Origin: Candidatus Lloydbacteria bacterium RIFCSPLOWO2_02_FULL_54_12
Lineage (GTDB): Bacteria > Patescibacteriota > Minisyncoccia > Phycocordibacterales > UBA6899
Length of the DNA: 9,746 nucleotides
Assembly: GCA_001819095.1 (NCBI GenBank)
Contig: MHLS01000060.1
Location: forward strand, 1,955-11,700
Direction: 5' to 3'
Under the pieces are notes generated by a model that was not told the DNA's origin, searched no databases, and saw only the letters and a program-made list of their open reading frames with translations. Shown here piece after piece: positions 1-7,664 of the stretch. How positions within the stretch are numbered: position 1 is the first letter of the stretch; every line of letters starts with the position of its first letter. The position numbers and the translations under genes are program-made.

Positions 1-369
1 CGGGTTATTCGTGAACTTCTGGGTGAAGGTCCGTATTTCCACAATCTTCTTTTGATCTAAGAGGTCAACGATGACGCCGAGGTCGCCCGCGTTCCTACTC
101 AAGCGGTCCGGCGCCCAGGTGAGAATGGCATTGAACTTTTCTGACCGAATTTCCTCAATCATTTTGTTAAACTCTGGGCGTTGTAGTGTTTCTTTCGCGG
201 AATGTGATTCGCGCTTGATCTCGGTCACGCGAATCCCTTCTCTTTGCGCCACTTGAAGCATCTCCTTGATCTGGCTGTCGATGCTCATCGCCTGGCGCTC
301 GTCCGATTCGGTACTCTTTCTCGCATAGAGGCAGTACCGCAATTCCTCTCTTGGTATAGTTGGTCCCAT
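1..369 (-). CDS. Serine recombinase, N-terminal catalytic part (partial, runs off left edge)
   Basis: This gene cuts and rejoins DNA at specific sites through a serine-DNA link, typically to move a genomic element. Reading 369 to 1 on the minus strand gives 123 uninterrupted codons with no stop before the edge. The catalytic domain of the resolvase/invertase family is clear: YARKSTES (residues 15-22) carries the nucleophile Ser19 next to Arg17; SIDSQIKEM follows at 29-37; a SHSAKE segment at 55-60; RPEF at 64-67; and the signature WAPDRLSRN at 85-93 supplies active-site arginines. Residues beyond about 110 enter the region before the DNA-binding domain, so small resolvase and large integrase cannot be told apart. 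The ATG at 369 is preceded by an AAAGGAAC ribosome site. It is divergent from the restriction-like operon and probably belongs to the element's mobility functions. Confidence 0.9.
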   Translation of the reverse strand, partial: MGPTIPREELRYCLYARKSTESDERQAMSIDSQIKEMLQVAQREGIRVTEIKRESHSAKETLQRPEFNKMIEEIRSEKFNAILTWAPDRLSRNAGDLGVIVDLLDQKKIVEIRTFTQKFTNNP

Positions 370-375
370 ATATTT

Positions 376-383
376 GTTCCTTT
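376..383 (-). promoter_or_regulatory. Ribosome binding site of the serine recombinase
   Basis: On the minus strand AAAGGAAC lies 6 nt before the ATG at 369. It fixes the start of the partial recombinase and contrasts with the operon genes on the other strand, which lack a clear Shine-Dalgarno site. Confidence 0.6.
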
Positions 384-412
384 ATTTACTTGGTTAATTG
401 TTCCTTATTCGA

Positions 413-444
413 CCTAACACAAGGGATGACGCAACCCTCTTAGG
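413..444. repeat. Imperfect inverted repeat between recombinase and operon
   Basis: CCTAA (413-417) pairs with TTAGG (440-444), and inside it AGGG (422-425) pairs with CCCT (435-438). The 12-bp repeat at 420-431 lies within it. Imperfect dyads of this kind are common at serine recombinase sites, but they could also be a regulatory hairpin in the recombinase leader. No function is proven by the sequence. Confidence 0.4.
420..431. repeat. Left copy of 12-bp direct repeat (candidate attachment core)
   Basis: CAAGGGATGACG here is identical, in the same orientation, to 7822-7833. The two copies enclose the whole restriction-like cassette. The flanks of the copies do not align further, as expected for a serine recombinase core, where attL and attR share only a short stretch. 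Chance matches of 12 bp between two short intergenic gaps are rare, but this rests on one pair. Confidence 0.4.
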
Positions 445-500
445 GAGTCCAGACCCCGTAGGAGACAAGCTGTTGGTAAGTTTTTTAGCGAAAATACGAC

Positions 501-530
501 TTGACTTGTATCTACTTGATGCATTATGAT
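501..530 (+). promoter_or_regulatory. Sigma70-type promoter of the restriction-like operon
   Basis: TTGACT (501-506) and TATGAT (525-530) are separated by 18 bp, a good match to the vegetative consensus. A T-run lies about 15 bp upstream at 481-486. Transcription would start near 537, exactly at an in-frame GTG of the first gene. That would give a leaderless message and places the ATG at 519 inside the promoter. Confidence 0.55.
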
Positions 531-836
531 TATAGGGTGGACGAAATAATTTCAGGATATAAGGCCGTCAAACGCTTAGCGGTTGAGCGACCGGACTGGC
601 TCCCTATCGTGAGGGAATGCCTTAATCTCTCAAAAGAGATTAAGGGCGATTTTGCCGGAGCGTGGGTATTCAAGCGCGTGCAGAAAAAGGGTCTTAAATT
701 CTCAAATCTGCGCCTGCTCGTCAGCTTCGGTATTTTGAAAAAAGAAGGCACATCGCGCCAAGGTCGCCGTGCCTACTACACAGTGGTCGATCCCGAAGGT
801 GTTGAACAGGCGCTCAACGAGCTAGCTGAGCAATAA
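519..836 (+). CDS. Small winged-helix-like protein, first gene of the operon
   Basis: The product is 105 aa from ATG 519, or 99 aa from GTG 537. I do not recognise a named family. Residues about 46-90 read like a winged helix: helix GAWVFKRVQ, a second helix LKFSNLRLLVSFGIL (59-73), then a basic turn and strand pair GTSRQGRRAYYTVVDP (77-92) like a wing, and a final helix EQALNEL. It could bind DNA as operon regulator or as a recognition/adaptor subunit for the helicase or nuclease. It ends 4 nt before the helicase start, so co-translation is likely. The start is unsettled: neither ATG 519 nor GTG 537 has a Shine-Dalgarno site, and the promoter overlaps ATG 519. A perfect 11-bp hairpin lies within its codons at 620-645. 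Confidence 0.7.
   Translation: MHYDYRVDEIISGYKAVKRLAVERPDWLPIVRECLNLSKEIKGDFAGAWVFKRVQKKGLKFSNLRLLVSFGILKKEGTSRQGRRAYYTVVDPEGVEQALNELAEQ
620..645 (+). repeat. Perfect 11-bp inverted repeat inside the first operon gene
   Basis: CCTTAATCTCT (620-630), loop CAAA, AGAGATTAAGG (635-645). No T-run follows, so it is not an intrinsic terminator. It could be an operator for the winged-helix protein or an mRNA structure, and it lies about 85-110 nt after the predicted transcription start. Confidence 0.6.
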
Positions 837-840
837 ATCT

Positions 841-3800
841 ATGTCCGAACTTTTCAAAACATATTTAGCTCACGCTCTTACGGAAAGAAGATCGGTTTCC
901 GATAGTGAAAAGCTCAATGGATCAATTCGCGCGGCAAATATCGACCTGAACCCTCATCAGGTTGATGCCGCGATTTTTGCATTCAAGAGCCCGCTTTCGC
1001 GGGGTGCAATTTTGGCCGATGAAGTTGGGCTCGGAAAGACTATTGAAGCCGGGCTCGTTATTGATCAACTTATTGCCGAAGGTAAAAATAAAATCTTGAT
1101 TCTCGTTCCTGCTTCCCTCCGCACGCAATGGCAGGACGAATTAAGGAATCGCTTCTATCTTGAAAGTAAGGTTCTTGATGGGCCAATCTTAAAGAAATTA
1201 CAAAAGGAGCGGATGCAAGCAAATCCATTGGAAGACGGGGGTATCTTTATCGCTTCTCATAATTTTGCATATAGATACGATTTTATTTGCGGGACTATCC
1301 CATGGGATCTTGTCATCATCGACGAGGCACACCGCTTGCGAAATGTTTGGCGAAAAACAAACAAAACTGCAAAGAAGATCCGCGAGGTTCTGAAGAATCG
1401 GCCGAAAATTCTTCTTACCGCTACACCGCTACAAAATAATCTTATGGAGCTTTTTGGACTCACGAGCTTTTTAGACGAAAATTATTTGGGCACGGATTAT
1501 TCTTTCAAGACACTTTTTGTGAATCCAGTTAAAAAGCAAAATAAGACAGAGCGGCTACTCCAACTCAAAGAACGGTTGATGGGAACAATTGACCCCGAAA
1601 CCGGCGAGCCGAGCGGTGGAATCCTAACCCGCACCTTGCGCAAGCAAGTAAAGGGACTGGTGGCATTTACTAACCGCTACAGCGTGACGGAAGACTTTGC
1701 ACCGAACGACGACGAGGTGGAGTTGTATGACAATGTGAGCGAATATTTGCGTCGCCCGTATCTCGCTTCTACGAGAGCGACTCAGCGAAACATGATGGAG
1801 CTTGTGTACCGCAAGATTCTCGCAAGTTCCAGTTTTGCTATCGCAGGAACGCTGTATCGCGTGTCGCATTTCCTTGCAAAGCGGTTACAGCAGGAGTTTG
1901 GTGCGAGCCGTGATGAACTGAACTCACTTGCCGAACAGATACGAGCACAATTAGAAGCAAAACACGGAAAGAAACTTTCACCGATAGATTTCCCTAAATA
2001 CGAAACGAAAGAAACGAAAGAGGAACAGGAAGCTCTCCCCGGCCTCGACGATATAGAACAGGATTTATCTAAAATCGAGGAAGAATCAACAGACGCAGAT
2101 GATCTCGGCGAAGATGAGCTTCTCGATGATGAAACGAAAAAATTTGTAGAGCGCGAAATTGACCACAAATTCACTAAAGAGGAAGTATTGCGGGAACTTC
2201 AAGATGTCCTCGGATTCCACTTTCTTGCTTCTACGATAGACCAGAACCAGAAAAGTCAAGCGCTTGTTCGGGTACTCGGCAAAGTTTTTAAGCACGCAGA
2301 CAAGCAAGGATGGCCACAAAAAGCTGTGATATTCACCGAATCCCGCCGCACGCAGGATCATCTTGAAAAACTGCTCGGCGGAATTGGCTACAATCTCATT
2401 CTATTCAACGGCACGAACGCCGGAAAACGCGCTCGCGAAATTTTCGACGAGTGGCAGAAAGAATTTCCTAAAGAAGCGGAAGAGGGCTCAAAATCAATCA
2501 ACCTGCGAAAGGCACTCGTGTGGAAATTCCAGAATATCGAAAAGGGCATCCTCATCACGACCGAGGCAGGAGCCGAAGGACTGAACCTACAATTTGCAAA
2601 CATTGTCATTAACTACGATTTGCCATGGAACCCGCAGCGCATTGAACAGCGCATCGGACGATGCCATAGATATGGCCAGTCTTTAGATGTTCTTGTCATT
2701 AATTTTCTTAACAAAAGAAATTACGCAGATCAACGCGTTTATGAGCTTCTGCGCGACAAGATACGACTTTTCGGCAACCTTTTCTCTTTTTCAGATCAAA
2801 TGCTTGGGACGGAAGTCCTTACAGATGATGGCTACGAGGTTCGTGAGATAGCCCTAGGAGGACTTGGAGCTGGAAAAGATTTTGAAAGAAAAATTCTTGA
2901 TATTTATCGGAATTGCAGAACAGAAGCAGAAATAAAAAAAGATTTTCAGCAGCTTGAACTTGATCTCGCCCCTGTTATTCAAGAAAAAGTTGAGGATGCT
3001 CATCGAAAAGTAGTGCAACACTTCGATGAAGAAGTGCGGCGAAAACTCCGACTGCGCCAAAAACAGCTTACAGAATCCCTCGACCGTTACGATCAGCTTC
3101 TGCGACGGTATCTCGATTTCTCGTTTGGCGGGAAAATCGCCTATCGTGCGGAAAACATTTTCGACTATGACAATCGGACATACTATCTCGGCAATTTGAA
3201 AGAAGAAGAAAAACAGAATGGCTACAAACCTGCTACCGGCAAAGAGCCGTTCATCAAAGAGAAGCTGGAGGAAGACAAGAAAACTCGTGGAGTATGGAAG
3301 ATCACGCTTCGGCACGACCATGAAAAGAAACGGCATTCTTTTGAGGACCTCGTGGGTAAAGAGTGCCAGCTCATTTTCGATGTCCTCAACTGCAAGCGCA
3401 GGACAATAAATAATACAGAAGAACAGTTTGAAAAGATTATTCTGACAGGACTCTTCAAAGACGGCGATATATGGAAGCCGGTAGAGTCATCGCGGCTAGA
3501 CAAACTTTTTACTGCGCTTGAAATAGAGCGCGAGGAGCGAACTGATACTCGCTTGCGCGATGAGCTTGAAGACATCGCCAGCAAACGAGTAAATAAAGAA
3601 AAAGATGCTGTCGGGACGGAAAACGAGCAATATATTTTTGAAGAGATGGATCGCCTTAATCAATTTGTCGAAGAATCGCTTCTCAAATTCCAGCAGGAAA
3701 TGGATGACCGGCGCAAGGAAATAAATGAGCTGAAGAAAACTGTTCGCGCCTCGCGCACCCTTGGCCATCATGAGCGACTGCAGATTCAAGACCAGATAAG

Positions 3801-3963
3801 TAAGAAACAGCAGGAGCTTTTCCGCGCGCAAAAGAAGTACATCAAGGCGCAGGAAGACCAGATGCGAGGCGCTAACGCAAAGGAGAAAGACCTTCGGGGT
3901 AAACTACAAATGGAGTTTGAACGCGAACGCATCGCCTCTGTCTTTTTCTCAATAATCTCCTAG
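841..3963 (+). CDS. SNF2/RapA-type DNA helicase (translocase) of the restriction-like system
   Basis: This 1040-aa protein is an ATP-driven double-strand DNA translocase of superfamily 2. All the motor motifs are present: Walker A DEVGLGKTIEAG (60-71, the RapA/HepA form), LVPASL (88-93), DEAH (161-164), LLTATPLQN (191-199), then in the second RecA fold AVIFTES (495-501), GAEGLNLQ (577-584) and QRIGRCHRYGQ (603-613). A charged, acidic insert (about 386-430) separates the two lobes. Residues about 930-1040 are a long charged helical, probably coiled-coil, tail. It starts 4 nt after the preceding stop and stops 4 nt before the methylase ATG, without a clear Shine-Dalgarno site, so translational coupling is likely. 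Similar SNF2 proteins serve as DrmD in DISARM and BrxHII in BREX type III, but no other genes of those systems are here. The likely role is to move along DNA for the nuclease-methylase partner. Confidence 0.9.
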   Translation: MSELFKTYLAHALTERRSVSDSEKLNGSIRAANIDLNPHQVDAAIFAFKSPLSRGAILADEVGLGKTIEAGLVIDQLIAEGKNKILILVPASLRTQWQDELRNRFYLESKVLDGPILKKLQKERMQANPLEDGGIFIASHNFAYRYDFICGTIPWDLVIIDEAHRLRNVWRKTNKTAKKIREVLKNRPKILLTATPLQNNLMELFGLTSFLDENYLGTDYSFKTLFVNPVKKQNKTERLLQLKERLMGTIDPETGEPSGGILTRTLRKQVKGLVAFTNRYSVTEDFAPNDDEVELYDNVSEYLRRPYLASTRATQRNMMELVYRKILASSSFAIAGTLYRVSHFLAKRLQQEFGASRDELNSLAEQIRAQLEAKHGKKLSPIDFPKYETKETKEEQEALPGLDDIEQDLSKIEEESTDADDLGEDELLDDETKKFVEREIDHKFTKEEVLRELQDVLGFHFLASTIDQNQKSQALVRVLGKVFKHADKQGWPQKAVIFTESRRTQDHLEKLLGGIGYNLILFNGTNAGKRAREIFDEWQKEFPKEAEEGSKSINLRKALVWKFQNIEKGILITTEAGAEGLNLQFANIVINYDLPWNPQRIEQRIGRCHRYGQSLDVLVINFLNKRNYADQRVYELLRDKIRLFGNLFSFSDQMLGTEVLTDDGYEVREIALGGLGAGKDFERKILDIYRNCRTEAEIKKDFQQLELDLAPVIQEKVEDAHRKVVQHFDEEVRRKLRLRQKQLTESLDRYDQLLRRYLDFSFGGKIAYRAENIFDYDNRTYYLGNLKEEEKQNGYKPATGKEPFIKEKLEEDKKTRGVWKITLRHDHEKKRHSFEDLVGKECQLIFDVLNCKRRTINNTEEQFEKIILTGLFKDGDIWKPVESSRLDKLFTALEIEREERTDTRLRDELEDIASKRVNKEKDAVGTENEQYIFEEMDRLNQFVEESLLKFQQEMDDRRKEINELKKTVRASRTLGHHERLQIQDQISKKQQELFRAQKKYIKAQEDQMRGANAKEKDLRGKLQMEFERERIASVFFSIIS

Positions 3964-3967
3964 CACT

Positions 3968-6900
3968 ATGAATATCCTTATTGAGCAGACAAAACAAAAG
4001 ATTGCGAGAATAAAAGATACCGCGACAGAGCGGTCGTATTATCCGCTTCTCTGCGAATTCTTTGAGGGCTTTGCGAAAAGCGACGCGATAAAGCTTCGCG
4101 AAGCGCATGCCACACCGGAGGAGACGACAACTCAGTACGAGAAAAAAGTTGGTTTCCCCGATATAACGATACGCAACAAAAACGAGCTTGTCGGGTGGAT
4201 CGAGGTTAAAACACCAGAGGAAAATCTTGGCGCGGATAAGTTTCGGGAGCAATTCACCAAATATCGGGAATCGCTTGAAAATATAATCTTCACGAATCTT
4301 CGCGAATGGCAGTTGTGGCAATGGGAAGACGGCGAATCAAAACAGGTCGGCAAGACAATCGTTTTTGACCTTACAACGCCGAACGGCGCTTCAGCGGAAG
4401 ATTTTGAACAGTTGCTCATTAGATTCTTTGAGGGCCGCGTCTATCAGACACGAACTCCGAAACAACTTGCGCTTGCGCTTGCGAAAAAGACGCGCCTACT
4501 CTCCAAGCAGGTTGAGGAAGCACTCGAAACGGCTGATGAAAAATCGGATCTCTGGAAACTTAAAGAAACTTTTGAGAAAACGCTCATTCAAGATATATCG
4601 TCGCACCAATTCGCCAACATGGTCGCGGAGACGATGGCATACTCCCTGTTTCTCTCCGCGCTTGAACATGAGCGACGCGGCAACGGCAACGAACTGACGC
4701 TCACGAACGCGATTGACTACCTTCCGACAAACGTCCCGATTCTTGCCGACTTGTACGACCTCATCAAAAAAGTAGCATCCGCAATCCCGAACATTTACGA
4801 ATCTGCCCAGTTGCTCGTCGATCAGTTGAATGCTTCCGAGATTGATCGTATTCGTCAAAAACTCGTTGAGCACAAGCCGGGCGAAGACCCCGTTATTCAA
4901 TTCTACGAACCATTTCTCGCGGAGTACGACCCGAAAGAGCGTGAAGCGCGTGGCGTGTACTATACGCCGAAACCGGTCGTGGACTACATCGTGCGAAGTG
5001 TTGATTGGATTCTCCGTAATAAATTCGGGAAAGAAAAAGGACTTGCTGATGAATCGGTAAACCTCCTCGATCCGGCAACCGGCACGGGGACATTCCTCAT
5101 GTCCGCAATCCAAGAGATTTATTGGAACACAAAGAAAGCGAACGAATCACTCGGCGACGAAATGGTGTCTTGTGAATTCAATAAAATCGTTCTCAATCAT
5201 ATCCTCAAACATTTCTACGGCTTCGAGCTCCTGATCGCGCCGTATGCCGTCGCACATTTGAAACTTACCCTAGAAATTGAGCGACTCGGCTTTGACTTCA
5301 AACTCTCAAAAGGCGACGGCGACACAGGAAACGACCGCTTCAAGATATATCTCGCAAACACACTCGACGACCCGAACAAACCGCCGCAAAAATTGTTTGG
5401 TTTTGATTCAATCCCCGCCGAGTCGGAGAAAGCGCAAATAGTAAAGCGAGATGCTCCTATTCTCGCGATTATTGGCAATCCACCCTACTCAAACTTTGGG
5501 CGGATGAATCGCGGCGACTGGATACTCGGGCTTCTTAAGGACTACAAAAAAGGACTCGGGGAGCGCAAAATTAATCTCGACGACGATTTTATAAAATTCA
5601 TTCGCTTTGCTCAATGGAAACTAGAGAAAACCGGCCAAGGCATCTTTGCCATGATCACTTCAAATACATTCATTGACGGCATTACTCATCGTCAAATGCG
5701 CCGGTCTTTGATGGATACATTTGACGAAATCTATATCTACAACCTACACGGCAACAGTCGCAAAGGCGAAGTTGCGCCGGGTGGAGGCAAAGACGAAAAC
5801 GTTTTCAACATTCAACAGGGCGTGTCTATAAACGTATTTGTAAAACTTCCTGAAAAGCAGGACGGGTGCGTAGTGAAATACGCGGACTTGTGGGGTACGC
5901 GAGAGCACAAATTTGCAACTCTTCTGGAAGAGAACTTGAACGAGACAAGGTGGCAAAAAGTTTTACCTAAAGAGCCGAGGTGGTTTTTTACTGTGCGAGA
6001 CGGAGCTGGTGAAGTGGAATACGAAAATTATCCGAGTATTCTGAACGGATTCGAGATATACAACAGCGGTATGCAAACAAAGCGTGATAATCTCACGATT
6101 CACTACTCTGAAAATGAGTTGAGGACTGCCGTCAAAGACGTTAAAAATTTATCTAGCGAAGAAGTTCGAACAAAGTATGATTTACCGTCCGATGGACGCG
6201 ACTGGACTGTTGAGGATGCAAAGAAAGATGTTGGAAATGGATACCGAGAGATAAGTGTTCAGTATCGACCCTTTGACGCTCGCAAGACTATTTTTACGGG
6301 AAAATCTAAGGGCTTTATTGCATATCCACGCGCAGACATCATGCGAAATATGATTGAGGGCAACAACCTTGGATTGATTTTGATGAAGCAGGTTGTACTC
6401 GGGGGCGAATACACTCACTTCGGAGTCGCGAATAGTCCAATTGACGAAAGAACATTCAAGAGTAACCGCGGCGGTACATACCTCCTCCCTCTCTATACCT
6501 ATCAAGAATCCTCGCAAAACAATTTGCTTAATGATAAAACGCGTAGAGCCAATATTTCTGAAGAATTTTCAAAAAACCTATCGAAGCAAATATCCTTGCG
6601 GTATGTTCCAGATGGGCGCGGCGATTTGGAAAAGACCTTTGGCCCCGAGGATATTTTTTACTACACCTACGCCATTTTTCACTCGCCGACGTATCGCACG
6701 CGCTATGCTGAACAGTTAAAAATTGATTTTCCGCGTCTTCCTATCACGGGCGACAAGGAGCTTTTCAAGCGACTTGTCGCGCTCGGAAATGAGCTTGTAA
6801 ACCTGCACTTACTTGGAGAAAATCTTTTTGAATCGTCAAAAACGATTCTTGACGATTCGAGTAAATGGAATATCAAAATCGGCGGCACTGCCCCTGCAAA

Positions 6901-7183
6901 TCTTGAGGAGTGGAAAGTTGTGGATGTCCGCTACGATGAGAAAGAAAGGCGTGTGTATGTGAACGCCGGACAGTATTTTGAGGGCGTAGAGAAAGAAGTG
7001 TGGGAATTCATGGTCGGCGGCTATCAGGTCTGCGAGAAGTGGCTCAAAGACCGTAAAAAGGCGGAACGAGTGCTTTCTACCGACGATCTAAAACACTATA
7101 TGAAAATAGTCGTCTCCCTCCGCGAAACTATCCGCATCATGGGTGAAATAGACAAGGCCATCCCCGTATGGCCGATGAAATGA
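3968..7183 (+). CDS. Nuclease / N6-adenine methylase / Type-ISP-like specificity protein (restriction-modification)
   Basis: This 1071-aa protein combines three parts. Residues 1-130 are a PD-(D/E)XK nuclease: VGFPD (Asp65), then WIEVKTP with Glu79 and Lys81. A helical linker follows (130-315, with FANMVAETMAYSLF). The methylase is gamma class: ARGVYYTP (327-334), SAM motif DPATGTGTF (368-376), catalytic NPPY (504-507). The C-terminal half holds the target recognition region; segments such as GGTYLLPLY and YAIFHSPTYRTRYA are typical of the Type ISP C-terminal specificity domain. It would methylate adenine in host DNA and cut unmodified DNA. Canonical ISP enzymes (LlaGI, LlaBIII) carry a helicase between nuclease and methylase; here it is absent and the motor is the upstream gene. 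The last bases form an ATGA overlap with the next gene. Confidence 0.9.
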   Translation: MNILIEQTKQKIARIKDTATERSYYPLLCEFFEGFAKSDAIKLREAHATPEETTTQYEKKVGFPDITIRNKNELVGWIEVKTPEENLGADKFREQFTKYRESLENIIFTNLREWQLWQWEDGESKQVGKTIVFDLTTPNGASAEDFEQLLIRFFEGRVYQTRTPKQLALALAKKTRLLSKQVEEALETADEKSDLWKLKETFEKTLIQDISSHQFANMVAETMAYSLFLSALEHERRGNGNELTLTNAIDYLPTNVPILADLYDLIKKVASAIPNIYESAQLLVDQLNASEIDRIRQKLVEHKPGEDPVIQFYEPFLAEYDPKEREARGVYYTPKPVVDYIVRSVDWILRNKFGKEKGLADESVNLLDPATGTGTFLMSAIQEIYWNTKKANESLGDEMVSCEFNKIVLNHILKHFYGFELLIAPYAVAHLKLTLEIERLGFDFKLSKGDGDTGNDRFKIYLANTLDDPNKPPQKLFGFDSIPAESEKAQIVKRDAPILAIIGNPPYSNFGRMNRGDWILGLLKDYKKGLGERKINLDDDFIKFIRFAQWKLEKTGQGIFAMITSNTFIDGITHRQMRRSLMDTFDEIYIYNLHGNSRKGEVAPGGGKDENVFNIQQGVSINVFVKLPEKQDGCVVKYADLWGTREHKFATLLEENLNETRWQKVLPKEPRWFFTVRDGAGEVEYENYPSILNGFEIYNSGMQTKRDNLTIHYSENELRTAVKDVKNLSSEEVRTKYDLPSDGRDWTVEDAKKDVGNGYREISVQYRPFDARKTIFTGKSKGFIAYPRADIMRNMIEGNNLGLILMKQVVLGGEYTHFGVANSPIDERTFKSNRGGTYLLPLYTYQESSQNNLLNDKTRRANISEEFSKNLSKQISLRYVPDGRGDLEKTFGPEDIFYYTYAIFHSPTYRTRYAEQLKIDFPRLPITGDKELFKRLVALGNELVNLHLLGENLFESSKTILDDSSKWNIKIGGTAPANLEEWKVVDVRYDEKERRVYVNAGQYFEGVEKEVWEFMVGGYQVCEKWLKDRKKAERVLSTDDLKHYMKIVVSLRETIRIMGEIDKAIPVWPMK
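6830..6858 (+). repeat. 10-bp inverted repeat near the methylase 3' end
   Basis: GAATCGTCAA (6830-6839) and TTGACGATTC (6849-6858) are perfect inverse copies around a 9-nt loop, and ACGATTC also occurs twice directly (6842-6848 and 6852-6858). It lies in codons for the specificity domain. It may be chance or an internal mRNA hairpin. Confidence 0.5.
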
Positions 7184-7446
7184 ATATGGCAAGCGAATTG
7201 ATAAAAAAGCATCTCGAAGAATTGAAAAGTCAAAAGAAATTTGACGAGGGGATGATGGAGAACAACGTGTGTTCAAGGGGGGTTAGCAATCATTATTGGC
7301 ATCTGTATTCTTGTGGTTTTGAAGGGAGCATTGTTTGGAATAAGGCCGAAACTAAATCCATTGCTTGGTATTCACAAGAACAGATAAAAAAACTCTCACT
7401 TGAGCCGATCTGGGCATATTGGTTCAGGAAACGCAATATTATCTAA
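7180..7446 (+). CDS. Hypothetical protein, 88 aa, overlapping the methylase stop
   Basis: The start ATG 7180 overlaps the methylase TGA as ATGA, the usual sign of coupled translation; ATG 7168 and ATG 7186 are in the same frame and also possible. I do not recognise the protein. The N-terminus is a charged helix (about residues 1-30, rich in Lys and Glu). The rest is rich in aromatics with two Cys (CSRGVSNHYWHLYSCGFEG), suggesting a small folded domain, and it ends in a basic tail. There is no signal peptide and no membrane segment. It may be an accessory subunit of the restriction-like system, or a remnant of a longer gene, since coding-like text continues in other frames just after its stop. 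Confidence 0.55.
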   Translation: MNMASELIKKHLEELKSQKKFDEGMMENNVCSRGVSNHYWHLYSCGFEGSIVWNKAETKSIAWYSQEQIKKLSLEPIWAYWFRKRNII

Positions 7447-7514
7447 TTGTTCTCAATGAGTTAAACGCAAACTCGTGTTTATTTGCGAGGGCTGCGGAAA
7501 ACAAGGCGAGACGT

Positions 7515-7664
7515 ATGCCTGGCTTTCATCCGGACACCACGCGCCTCGCAAGGGAGGTCGCAGTGGGCTTTATTACGAAAGAACAAGCAAATAAAGCGCT
7601 AGAGAAAAAGCATAATTTCCCGCCTTCGGTGCGTGGTGTGCTTAAGAAGGCCAAAATATTATAA
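7515..7664 (+). CDS. Hypothetical small protein, 49 aa, or remnant
   Basis: The frame is open from a TTG at 7419, but ATG 7515 is the first good start, with a weak AAGGCGAG site just before it. The protein is basic and mostly helical (TTRLAREVAVGFITKEQANKAL in two parts, then SVRGVLKKAKIL). I do not recognise it. The third frame in the same stretch (7475-7594) also reads plausibly and contains a CEGCGK knuckle, so one of the two may be spurious, or both may be pieces of one broken gene. No terminator follows directly. Confidence 0.35.
   Translation: MPGFHPDTTRLAREVAVGFITKEQANKALEKKHNFPPSVRGVLKKAKIL

Noticed and set aside
4093..4104. Perfect 12-bp palindrome GCTTCGCGAAGC in the methylase gene
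   Set aside because: It has no loop, is isolated, and fits ordinary codons for the local residues; a palindrome this short is not surprising in a window of this size.
841..7183. Calling the locus a DISARM or BREX type III system
   Set aside because: Only a SNF2 helicase and a methylase are shared; drmA/drmB/drmC and pglZ/brxC-like genes are absent from the window, and the methylase has its own nuclease and ISP-type C-terminus.
3968..7183. TGA recoding as in some CPR lineages
   Set aside because: TGA ends the methylase in an ATGA junction and no long gene contains in-frame TGA.
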